Assembly (NCBI GenBank): GCA_916720285.1
Contig: CAKAQP010000034.1
Coordinates: forward strand, 1-14,792
Length of the DNA: 14,792 nt
Direction: 5' to 3'
Source: an uncultured Lachnoanaerobaculum sp.
GTDB lineage: Bacteria > Bacillota > Clostridia > Lachnospirales > Lachnospiraceae
The notes under the pieces are model-generated. The model saw only the letters and a list, made by a program, of their open reading frames with translations, searched no databases and was not told where the DNA came from. Of this stretch, positions 1 to 7,612 are shown in pieces (the first letter of the stretch is position 1; every line of letters begins with the position of its first letter). Both the position numbers and the translations under genes were made by a program.

Positions 1-725
1 TTTACATAACAGATACCCTCATTCATTGTAACGCTTACTACCTTTGTATCACTTGGTATAGTAGCCTTCAAACCGGCTGTTTCAGGTCCTTTTATAAGTT
101 CATCAACAATAATTCGCTCTTTTGATGTATTGATATCATAAAACACATCTCTTGCCTCTGTCACCAGCTGCGTCCCCGATTCATCTGCAAAGTAAAGCAT
201 AAGTGTGGCTTTTTCAAAGCTGTTTATGTTTGAAACATTATTTATAAAGTTGTTGGCACTTATAAGTCCTACATTTTCTCCCAAGGCGTTTACAAGAGGC
301 TGGTCTCCTGAACGAATACTTATGTACTCTATTCCCTCTATCTGTGTAAATGTCTTTGCCAAAGCCGCCCTTGCAAGTACTTCTCTGGTGACATCCATTC
401 CCTGATAGTTTGTATCGAAGTTTAAGTATAAAATATTTCCGTCTATATCAAATCCCTGATATGTAACCTTATCAGGTAAAGCGCCCACCGCTTCCAAATC
501 ATCCGGCACCTTTAAAAAATGTGTCATAAGTTCTTTTATCAGTCCGTTTGTATCGCTCTTACCTGAAGCTGCAGTGTATCGGCTCTCCACCAAAGTATTA
601 ATATTTGTATTTAAATAATAAATATTGTATTCGTTTTCCGCTAAAGGTTGTATCTCCTTTTTCTTACAGGATACAAGAGTTATAGAAAGTAGAAGCATTA
701 ATATAATCACAAATTTGTTTCTCAC
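1..725 (-). CDS. GerMN-domain lipoprotein, C-terminus cut by window edge
   Basis: A predicted membrane-anchored lipoprotein with tandem GerMN domains; 241 codons are visible and the frame is still open at the left edge. It starts with GTG at 725, supported by a strong Shine-Dalgarno AAGGAGGG (740-733) seven bases upstream. The N-terminus has a short positive region, a hydrophobic core (residues 5-18) and a lipobox LVSC with the lipidated Cys at 20. The first GerMN domain spans about residues 33-145, with the characteristic 'LYLNFD' strand at 99-104. A second begins near 171 ('LMLYFAD') and is truncated. The GTG overlaps the kinase stop as GTGA, so the two genes are probably translationally coupled. 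GerMN domains occur in Bacillus GerM (sporulation/germination) and in the actinobacterial lipoprotein LpqB, which partners the sensor kinase MtrB. A role in sensing or envelope function beside the kinase is inference; a sporulation role is not shown here. Confidence 0.88.
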   Translation of the reverse strand, partial: MRNKFVIILMLLLSITLVSCKKKEIQPLAENEYNIYYLNTNINTLVESRYTAASGKSDTNGLIKELMTHFLKVPDDLEAVGALPDKVTYQGFDIDGNILYLNFDTNYQGMDVTREVLARAALAKTFTQIEGIEYISIRSGDQPLVNALGENVGLISANNFINNVSNINSFEKATLMLYFADESGTQLVTEARDVFYDINTSKERIIVDELIKGPETAGLKATIPSDTKVVSVTMNEGICYV

Positions 726-2182
726 TTCTTATCCCTCCTTTTTACATGATTTAGAGGAATTCTGACTGTAAACGTAGTTCCCTCACCCTCTTTACCGGAA
801 ACTTTTATAATACCGTCATGTAAATGAACTACATTCCTTGTAATAGCAAGTCCCAATCCGGTACCTCCTGTCTGTCTGGACCTTGCCTTATCTATGCGAT
901 AAAATCTTTCAAAGATAAGATCTCTATACTCAGGGGCTATTCCGTCTCCCGAGTCTTTTACCTTTATATAGAAAAACTTGTGATCCGCATCAATACTTAC
1001 CTTTACAAAACCGCCATCCTTGTTATATTTGATTGCATTTTCTATAAGATTATTTATGGCCAGTGACAACTTGGTTTCATCCACATCGGCACTTACCTCT
1101 CTGATGGTCTCAAAAGTCATTTCTATATCACGCTTTTGCGCTATAGGTCTCAGTCTTTTCAAGATTTGTTTTATAAGTTGATTTATATCAACCTGCTCGG
1201 TCACCAAAGTGGTGGCTGACTTATCAAGCTTCACCAAAGAGAGAAGATCGTCTATTATCTTTGCCTCTCTGTCTATCTCATCTGAAATATCTTGCATAAA
1301 CTCCGCATACATCTCGTTCGGTACATTTTCCATACTCATTAAAGAATCCGCCAATACTCTTATAGATGTAATAGGTGTCTTTAACTCATGAGACACATTA
1401 GCCACAAACTCATCTCTGGATTTATCTGCATCCTGTAGCTTTGCAAGAGTAGTATTGATATTCTCGGAAATAGATTTGGTCAACTGATATTCATTATGCT
1501 CTATCTTTTGATCAAGCTTTCCATAACCTATACTTGATATATCATCTCTTAAATTTATAAGCGGCCTTAACAATCTTCCACCTATGATAACGGAAAGTAC
1601 AAATACTATTGCTGTAAGAGTTATATATAAAAACCTCTCGGTATTTCCAACACCTTCGGCTACTGAGACCAGATTCTCTGTAGACGCAATAAACATTAAG
1701 ACTCCGTCTATATTCTGATTATCAATATTCTCATATATCGGCATTGTTTGCAATATATATGATTTGGTCTTATTGTATATATTTGTATTGGTGCCGTTGA
1801 ATGTTCCTATTATTTCCGGAGAGATATTTATCTTACCTGTTGCCAGATTAAAAGTATCTTCAATAGTTGTATAGGATTTATCTATTATAACTATTCTACC
1901 GTTATATATATCCGCCACTGTATCTATCTCGGATCTTATAACCTCTCTGTTATCGGAATTTTTTAAAAAATTTCCTCTTGTGAGCTTATTGCTGAGCATA
2001 AGACATTTTGTCTGCAACTCTATTTTTCTGGCATCAACTCTTGAGGTGAAATTTGTACGACTTACAATTCCTCCATATATAAATATAGGTAAGACACCGA
2101 AAAGTAAAAATACTACAGACAAAAGCACTCTCAAATTTATAGGAGGCAGTTTAAATTTCGTTTTTTTCTTTTCAACATCCAT
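722..2182 (-). CDS. Membrane sensor histidine kinase (HAMP-HisKA-HATPase_c)
   Basis: A two-component sensor kinase that should autophosphorylate a histidine in response to an extracytoplasmic signal. Numbered from the ATG at 2182 (486 aa): TM1 about 17-39, an extracellular sensor region of about 140 residues that I cannot assign to a family, TM2 about 184-205, and HAMP about 206-258. The H-box 'VSHELKTP' has the phospho-acceptor His265. The N-box is at 377-386 (NNLIENAIKY), G1 'DSGDGI' at 410-415, the F-box 'FERFYR' near 424-429, and G2 'GTGLGL' at 440-445. All catalytic boxes are intact and the layout is WalK/PhoR-like. The frame extends to a TTG at 2218, but that would overlap degV by 32 bases and has no clear ribosome site; the ATG lies 4 bases after the degV stop, so I prefer it. 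No response regulator gene lies beside it. The next gene is a GerMN lipoprotein. Confidence 0.93.
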   Translation of the reverse strand: MDVEKKKTKFKLPPINLRVLLSVVFLLFGVLPIFIYGGIVSRTNFTSRVDARKIELQTKCLMLSNKLTRGNFLKNSDNREVIRSEIDTVADIYNGRIVIIDKSYTTIEDTFNLATGKINISPEIIGTFNGTNTNIYNKTKSYILQTMPIYENIDNQNIDGVLMFIASTENLVSVAEGVGNTERFLYITLTAIVFVLSVIIGGRLLRPLINLRDDISSIGYGKLDQKIEHNEYQLTKSISENINTTLAKLQDADKSRDEFVANVSHELKTPITSIRVLADSLMSMENVPNEMYAEFMQDISDEIDREAKIIDDLLSLVKLDKSATTLVTEQVDINQLIKQILKRLRPIAQKRDIEMTFETIREVSADVDETKLSLAINNLIENAIKYNKDGGFVKVSIDADHKFFYIKVKDSGDGIAPEYRDLIFERFYRIDKARSRQTGGTGLGLAITRNVVHLHDGIIKVSGKEGEGTTFTVRIPLNHVKRRDKK

Positions 2183-2186
2183 AATC

Positions 2187-3053
2187 TTACTTATTACTTG
2201 ACTTTCTTGCTGCAGCAATAGCTACTGTTCCCGGTCCGATATGTGTTGCCACCGAAAGTGAGAGATTCACTATATCCACTTTTCCAAAAACAGGCTCAAG
2301 CTCTGTTGCAAATTCATTCGCAAAATCAAGCGCATCGTATTGTGCTATCATTATTCTGGAATTTTTAGCATCCGGATCATCAAGTCTCTCTGCAAGATCC
2401 TTTTTTAACGCTTCAAGCATTATCTGCTTTGCCTGTTTAAATGTTCTGGCTTTTCCATAAGCATCAATCTTTGATTCATGAATTTGAAGTACAGGCTTTA
2501 TCTTCAGCAATGAAGCAAGAGCGGCTGCCATAGGTGTAATCCTTCCGCCCTTTTTAAGATATTTCAAGTCACTTACCATTAAATAGATTCCCGACTTGCC
2601 TGCATCGGCTTCAAGCTTTTCCTTTATCTTTTCAGGTGACATGCCCTCTTTAAGCATCTCTATTGCATCCAAACCGGCACTTATCTGTGTGATTGATATT
2701 CTCTTATTATCCACTACAAATACCTTTCCAAAGAACTCATCCTCATTTGAAAGCATTATTGCTGTATCACATGAACCTGAAAGCCCTGATGTCATAGGTA
2801 TATGTATTATTGAATCATACTCTTTTAAAAGTTCATTCCACAGATTCATCACCTCTTCAGGTGAAGGCTGTGATGTCACTATATCGGCACCTTTCTTTTG
2901 TAATCTTAAGAACTCATCATATGTAATATCCTTACCGTCCAGATACTCTTTTCCGTCTATCATAAACGGCATAGGCAAAATATACATGCCAAGTTCTCTT
3001 GCCTCTTCCTTTGTCAAACCACTGTTACTATCCAATACAACTGCTGTACTCAT
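2187..3053 (-). CDS. DegV family fatty-acid-binding protein
   Basis: A cytosolic DegV-family protein (288 aa, normal length). Members bind a long-chain fatty acid and in Gram-positives (FakB proteins) present it to the kinase FakA for phosphorylation before phospholipid synthesis. Visible family features are the N-terminal 'VLDSNSG' strand and loop (residues 6-12), the 'TSQPSP' motif (60-65), the 'MTSGLSGS' ligand-binding loop (87-94), the 'LKYLKKGGRI' segment (163-172), 'LKIKPVL' (183-189) and the C-terminal 'HIGPG' (271-275). The ATG overlaps the stop of the 55-aa membrane protein gene by one base (TAATG), with an AGAGG-like ribosome site just before. The histidine kinase follows after 4 bases. 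Which fatty acid it binds, or whether it works as a FakB, cannot be told from sequence; no fakA lies in the window. Confidence 0.92.
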   Translation of the reverse strand: MSTAVVLDSNSGLTKEEARELGMYILPMPFMIDGKEYLDGKDITYDEFLRLQKKGADIVTSQPSPEEVMNLWNELLKEYDSIIHIPMTSGLSGSCDTAIMLSNEDEFFGKVFVVDNKRISITQISAGLDAIEMLKEGMSPEKIKEKLEADAGKSGIYLMVSDLKYLKKGGRITPMAAALASLLKIKPVLQIHESKIDAYGKARTFKQAKQIMLEALKKDLAERLDDPDAKNSRIMIAQYDALDFANEFATELEPVFGKVDIVNLSLSVATHIGPGTVAIAAARKSSNK

Positions 3054-3220
3054 TAGCCTCTATCCTTACCCTTTGCTATTTCATCAATTACATTATTTTT
3101 AATCATATCATCTATGATATCATTTCCGCTTTTTTCTTCATCCTCTTCCATCTTTGCATGCAACACATAGACTGCACATACAAAGACAAGTATCAAGATG
3201 AGCACTGCTATTCTGATCAT
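3053..3220 (-). CDS. 55-aa single-pass membrane protein, coupled at both ends
   Basis: A short gene of unknown function, read directly from the sequence. It encodes 55 residues: a short N-terminus (MIRI), one hydrophobic segment about 4-20 (AVLILILVFVCAVYVL), then a highly charged tail beginning near His21 (KMEEDEEKSG...). The tail is probably cytoplasmic or an amphipathic helix; topology cannot be set with certainty. The ATG at 3220 overlaps the dipeptidase stop as ATGA and has a good ribosome site, AAGGAAG, about 7 bases upstream. Its TAA shares one base with the degV ATG (TAATG). This coupling on both sides, together with an exact fit between two real genes, is strong support that it is translated. 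I do not recognise a family. It fills what would otherwise be a 163-base gap. Confidence 0.78.
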   Translation of the reverse strand: MIRIAVLILILVFVCAVYVLHAKMEEDEEKSGNDIIDDMIKNNVIDEIAKGKDRG

Positions 3221-4197
3221 TTAACCACTTCCTTTATAATTCTGAGTGCATTTTTATATGTTATATTTTCAATAAGACTTGCGCTAAAGCCTTCCCTCTC
3301 CATCGCATCTGTCAGGCATCCGGTTCCCCCGGCATCCTTCCACTCTAAAATATCACTGAATCCGTCATAGTCTGAGCCTAGAGCTACAAACTCGCTTCCT
3401 CCGACATTTACCATATATTTAAGCATATCTATAGTATCGTCTATATAGGCTTTTCTTTCTCTGTTTGAAAAATTCTTCGATAAGAACTCAGGATAAAAGT
3501 TAAGCCCTGAAATACATCCTTTATTTGCCATCTTCTTTATCATATCATCAGTCAAATTTCTTGGATGATTGCATATGGTTCTGGCATTTGAATGACTGGC
3601 AACAAAAGGCTTTTTTGCAATATCAATTATATCATAAATTCCCGCATCCGAAAGATGTGAAACATCAACTATTATTCCCAACTCTTCCATTTTTTCCACA
3701 ACTTCAAATCCGAAAGGTTTAAGACCGTTGACTTTATCAGGAGTATAGCCGACACATTCTCCGTTTTCTATAATTCGTTTATTACCGAAGCCTATGCAGT
3801 TTTCAAAATTCCAGGTAAGAGTAATCATCCTTACACCTCTGTTGTAGAAATGTATAAGATTTTCTATACTGCCCTCTATCGCCTCACCCTCTTCTATTGT
3901 GAGAAATGCCGATATCTTATTGCTGTCTCTATTTTTTTGAATGTCGCTGTAGCTTTTGGCAAAAGCAATATCAAATGAGTTTTTCTCTATTTCCTGTTCA
4001 TACAAATCAATCAATTCATTTACATATTTATACGGTGAGTTCACCTCTTTTAAATATGTAAACATAGCAAAGCATTGTAAAAGTACATCTGATTTTTTCA
4101 ACTTGTTTATATCAATCATTAAATCATTCTCTTTTAGACTTATACCTTTATTTTTATATATTTCACTGATTGTATCACAATGTAAATCAACTATCAT
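3217..4197 (-). CDS. Peptidase family M19 (renal-dipeptidase-like) dipeptidase
   Basis: A binuclear zinc dipeptidase of the amidohydrolase superfamily, 326 aa, related to mammalian membrane dipeptidase and to bacterial enzymes that cleave dipeptides, often with a D-residue. Likely metal ligands are visible: His6 and Asp8 in 'DLHCDT', the bridging Glu103 in 'IEEGEA', His181 in 'DVSHLS', His202 in 'ASHSNAR', and the active-site Asp276 in 'LGSDYDG'. No signal peptide is present, so it is probably cytosolic. The ATG at 4197 overlaps the MATE gene stop as ATGA, with AAGGGG just upstream, and its own stop overlaps the start of a 55-aa membrane protein. The true substrate is unknown; recycling of peptides or cell-wall fragments is a reasonable inference only. 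Confidence 0.93.
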   Translation of the reverse strand: MIVDLHCDTISEIYKNKGISLKENDLMIDINKLKKSDVLLQCFAMFTYLKEVNSPYKYVNELIDLYEQEIEKNSFDIAFAKSYSDIQKNRDSNKISAFLTIEEGEAIEGSIENLIHFYNRGVRMITLTWNFENCIGFGNKRIIENGECVGYTPDKVNGLKPFGFEVVEKMEELGIIVDVSHLSDAGIYDIIDIAKKPFVASHSNARTICNHPRNLTDDMIKKMANKGCISGLNFYPEFLSKNFSNRERKAYIDDTIDMLKYMVNVGGSEFVALGSDYDGFSDILEWKDAGGTGCLTDAMEREGFSASLIENITYKNALRIIKEVVK

Positions 4198-5567
4198 GTT
4201 TCCCCTTTTTTCAAATCCTTATGCCACCATTTTCCTGATATAAATCTATATGCAAAATTTGACGATCGAAATACCCAGTCTATAATCATTGCACACCATA
4301 CACCTATTGCTCCTATATGAAAAACATTGGCTATAAAAAGTGATGTTGCAAATCTGAATACCGCCATTGAAAACAGACTTACTGTCATTGTAAACTTTAC
4401 ATCATTTCCTGCTCTTAGTGCATTTGGAAGTATAAAGCTTAAAGGCCATAAGAATACCGCCATTCCCATATGTATCCATACCAATACAGCAGTCAACTCC
4501 TTTGTGGCATCAGATACATTATATATGGAAATAAATACATTTTGAAATCCCAATATAAATATAGTAGGAATTATAATGACCACATATCCTATAAACATCA
4601 GTTTTTTCACATAGTATTTGGCCTCTTTATAGTTTCCTGCGCCCACACATCTTCCTATAACCGTAATCATGGCAATACTGATTGCATTGCCCATGTTTAC
4701 ACCAAGTCCGTCAAGATTATTGGCTATAGCATTGGCAGCTATCTCCACTCTTCCGAAATTTGAAATAATTGAAACTACCGCAACTCTTCCGACCTGAAAC
4801 AATGAGTTTTCAATTCCTGAAGGTATTCCTATATAAAGTATCCTTCTCATATAGTCCATTCTCAGTCTGAATACCTCTTCTATCTTCAAATAAACTATAG
4901 CATTTTTATTCCTTGATGCAAGTATTGTTATAGCAATAGCAGCTACGCCTCTTGAGATAACACTTGGTATAGCCACACCGGCAACTCCCATATGTAATAC
5001 AAAGATTCCGACACTGTTTCCGACTACATTTATTATATTCATAAGTATGCTAACTTTCATGGAAGTCTTTGAATCTCCTATGCTTCTGTATATAGCCGCA
5101 CCTGAATTATATATTGCCAGCATCGGGAAACTTATTGCGGTTATTGTCAAATACTGCTTGCTTGCCTCAAACACCTCGTTATCTATATTACCGAAAAGTA
5201 TTGATATAAGAGGATGAGCAAATATTATAACAAGTATGGAAATAATCACGGAAACAGAAAATGTCATAATCTCAAGCTGAGCCGCCGCAGTGCATGCATC
5301 ATCGTTTTTTCTTGCACCTATAAACTGACTGATTACTACGGCACCACCGGTTGCAAGTGCAGCCAGCAAAGATATAAGCACATTATTTACCATATCAACA
5401 AGCGACACTCCGGATACTGCCGCTTCACCTGCAAAGCTTACCATAACGGTATCCGACATTCCTACAGCTATGGCCAGAAACTGCTCGATAATCAGCGGAA
5501 CTATAAGTAGTTTTAAATCAGTATTACTGAATAATTTTCCGGCATATTTTTTATTATCCTGTTCCAT
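4194..5567 (-). CDS. MATE family multidrug/metabolite efflux transporter
   Basis: A polytopic inner-membrane transporter of the MATE family (457 aa, the usual size, about 12 predicted helices in two homologous halves). Family signatures include the first helix region 'PLIIEQFLAIAVGMSDT' (24-40), the conserved small-residue helix 'GGAVVISQFIGAR' (74-86) and, in the second half, a matching segment 'GNAISIAMITVIGRCVGAG'. MATE proteins export cationic compounds or metabolites using a sodium or proton gradient; the substrate here cannot be assigned. The ATG at 5567 has a GGAG ribosome site (TGGAGAATAT). The 23-nt gap to the upstream GH13 stop is the largest in the divIC-to-lipoprotein run, and the stop overlaps the dipeptidase start as ATGA. 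Confidence 0.95.
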   Translation of the reverse strand: MEQDNKKYAGKLFSNTDLKLLIVPLIIEQFLAIAVGMSDTVMVSFAGEAAVSGVSLVDMVNNVLISLLAALATGGAVVISQFIGARKNDDACTAAAQLEIMTFSVSVIISILVIIFAHPLISILFGNIDNEVFEASKQYLTITAISFPMLAIYNSGAAIYRSIGDSKTSMKVSILMNIINVVGNSVGIFVLHMGVAGVAIPSVISRGVAAIAITILASRNKNAIVYLKIEEVFRLRMDYMRRILYIGIPSGIENSLFQVGRVAVVSIISNFGRVEIAANAIANNLDGLGVNMGNAISIAMITVIGRCVGAGNYKEAKYYVKKLMFIGYVVIIIPTIFILGFQNVFISIYNVSDATKELTAVLVWIHMGMAVFLWPLSFILPNALRAGNDVKFTMTVSLFSMAVFRFATSLFIANVFHIGAIGVWCAMIIDWVFRSSNFAYRFISGKWWHKDLKKGET

Positions 5568-5590
5568 ATATTCTCCATATAACTGTCGCT

Positions 5591-7612
5591 TTATAAGTTC
5601 TCACTCACCAGTAAATATCCCGAATGTGGTTCTATCTCCATGCTCACATGGCCGTTATCATTAAAATATGTTACTATTCCTACATTGTAACCTGTAGGAT
5701 TTGTATATATTACTCTGCTTATAGCCGCATTATCTCTCATACCTGTGAGATATAGCGGAATATCTATTTTCTTTTTTTCTCTTCCGGTATGAATTATAAT
5801 TACAGATACATTATCTTTTAAAACTCTGGCATAACCTACTATACCGTCTTTTGAAATAAGCTTTATCAAAGATCCATGTTTTAACTCTTTTCTTATTCTA
5901 TGCCATCTGTTCATATATCTGTGATACTCTAAAAGTTCAAGATTTTCATTTCCCCAGGGATACGTTCTTCTGCTGTCCGGATCTGTAAAACCGCATACTC
6001 CGACCTCATCGCCATAATATACTGTAGGTGCTCCCGGCAAAGTTAATTGCATCATTATGGCCTGTCTCATAACCTCAAGCTTCACACCTGAACTTGCATC
6101 CTCTGATTTATGAGTATTTATTCTTCCTACAATACCGTTTGTTCTTGTTAAGAATCTGGAATGATCATGGTTTGAAAGCTGAATCATAGATACAAGTGCT
6201 ACGTCATAATGCATCTTTCCAAGTGCATTCTTTAACATCATAAAGAACACATCTGCATTTCCCTTAAGGCTCATATCCTCTCTGTCGGAGTGTTTCTCCA
6301 AACCTGTCAAAAACCAGCTCACCGGCTCCATAAAGCCGTCATAGTTCATTACTCCGTCCCAACACTTACCGTCCAACCAAAAGCTCGGATCTCCGTAATG
6401 CTCGGCAAGAATAATTGCATCCTTGTTTACGGATTTTACCGCTTCTCTGAACATTGTCCAAAACTTATGGTTAAACTCTTTTGTATAGCCAAGATCTGCC
6501 GCTACATCAAGTCTCCAACCGTCCACATTAAAAGGTGGTGATATCCATTTCTTTGCAATTCTAAGTATCTCATCAACCAGCTTTTGACTGTTTTCATAGT
6601 AGAGCTTCGGCAAAGTATCATGTCCCCACCAGCCGTCATACTCTGTTCCGATAAAGTTAAAATATGATCTGAACTCACTTTCTTTTGACCAATATGCACC
6701 TATCGGATATTCTTCATCTGCTCTTTTATAGATTCCTTCTTTATCCATCCACTTATTAAAAGATCCGCAGTGATTAAATACCCCGTCTATAATAACTTTG
6801 ATATTTCTTTTATGAGCTTCATTTACAAGTTTTATAAACACTTCATTACTTGCTTCAAGATTTTTTTTACTTGTAACTCTTTTTACATACTTTGTGGCAT
6901 TTTTATTGTCACTGTCAAACTCTCCCAGAACTCCGTCCGTATCCTCCACAATTTTTCCTATATGTGGATCGATATAGTCATAGTCCTGCGTATCATATTT
7001 GTGATTTGAAGGTGATACAAAGAGAGGGTTAAAGTATATCACCTCAACCCCAAAGTCCTTTAAGTAGTCCAGTTTTTGTAAAACGCCCTCCAAGTCTCCG
7101 CCGTAAAAATATCCCACATCAAAGTTTGAAGGATACTCATTCCAATTTTCCTTATGTTTTACAGGTAAACCTATATATATGTATTCATCATCCACAACAT
7201 CATTTGTTTCGTCTCCACGATTGAATCTGTCGATGAAAATCTGGTACATCAAAGCCCCCTTTGCCCAATCAGGCAAAGAGAAATCTTTATTATATTCAAA
7301 TAATGTGTCTTCTTTTAAATAATCCGTAACTCCGAATCTCGTATAAAAGAGAGTTCTTCCACCCTCATTTATTTTAAAATAATATTTAAAATAATTTACA
7401 TCATTCAAATCAGCGTAGTAATAATCAAAGTATTCACTTGATCGAAGCTTTTCCATCTTTGATTCACTGCCGTCAAAATGATTTACCAGAAAGATCTCCG
7501 GCTTATCATCCTTAAAAACCCTTATCTGTATTCTTATTTCCTGTCTATTTTTAAGGTTTTGTAATGATATATAATCTATCGTTTCATCACTAAAAATACC
7601 TTCAATATTCAT
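5591..7612 (-). CDS. Intracellular GH13 alpha-glucan hydrolase (neopullulanase/cyclomaltodextrinase-like)
   Basis: An alpha-amylase-family enzyme (673 aa) expected to hydrolyse alpha-1,4 links in maltodextrins, cyclodextrins or pullulan. There is no signal peptide, so it should act in the cytosol on imported oligosaccharides. An N-terminal beta-sandwich (about 1-110) resembles the CBM34-type domain of the GH13_20 subgroup. The barrel begins at 'MYQIFIDRFNRGD' (122-134), a subgroup hallmark. The four conserved regions are present: I 'DGVFNH' (276-281), II 'GWRLD' with nucleophile Asp369, III 'LAEH' with acid/base Glu404, and IV 'NHD' (481-483). The 'DEVG' after beta-8 and a C-terminal beta domain (about 595-673) complete it. 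The ATG directly abuts the ftsH stop (TAAATG) and the nearest GAGG is rather far away (about 11 bases), so translation may depend on coupling. Exact specificity is unresolved. Confidence 0.93.
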   Translation of the reverse strand: MNIEGIFSDETIDYISLQNLKNRQEIRIQIRVFKDDKPEIFLVNHFDGSESKMEKLRSSEYFDYYYADLNDVNYFKYYFKINEGGRTLFYTRFGVTDYLKEDTLFEYNKDFSLPDWAKGALMYQIFIDRFNRGDETNDVVDDEYIYIGLPVKHKENWNEYPSNFDVGYFYGGDLEGVLQKLDYLKDFGVEVIYFNPLFVSPSNHKYDTQDYDYIDPHIGKIVEDTDGVLGEFDSDNKNATKYVKRVTSKKNLEASNEVFIKLVNEAHKRNIKVIIDGVFNHCGSFNKWMDKEGIYKRADEEYPIGAYWSKESEFRSYFNFIGTEYDGWWGHDTLPKLYYENSQKLVDEILRIAKKWISPPFNVDGWRLDVAADLGYTKEFNHKFWTMFREAVKSVNKDAIILAEHYGDPSFWLDGKCWDGVMNYDGFMEPVSWFLTGLEKHSDREDMSLKGNADVFFMMLKNALGKMHYDVALVSMIQLSNHDHSRFLTRTNGIVGRINTHKSEDASSGVKLEVMRQAIMMQLTLPGAPTVYYGDEVGVCGFTDPDSRRTYPWGNENLELLEYHRYMNRWHRIRKELKHGSLIKLISKDGIVGYARVLKDNVSVIIIHTGREKKKIDIPLYLTGMRDNAAISRVIYTNPTGYNVGIVTYFNDNGHVSMEIEPHSGYLLVSENL

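Noticed and set aside
2183..2218. TTG start extending the kinase by 12 residues
   Set aside because: It overlaps degV by 32 bases and lacks a clear ribosome site, whereas the ATG at 2182 sits 4 bases after the degV stop and gives a normal N-terminus.
2596..3102. A 168-codon open frame on the plus strand opposite degV
   Set aside because: It is antisense to a clear DegV gene, has no recognisable domain or ribosome site, and such frames are a by-product of codon bias in the real gene.
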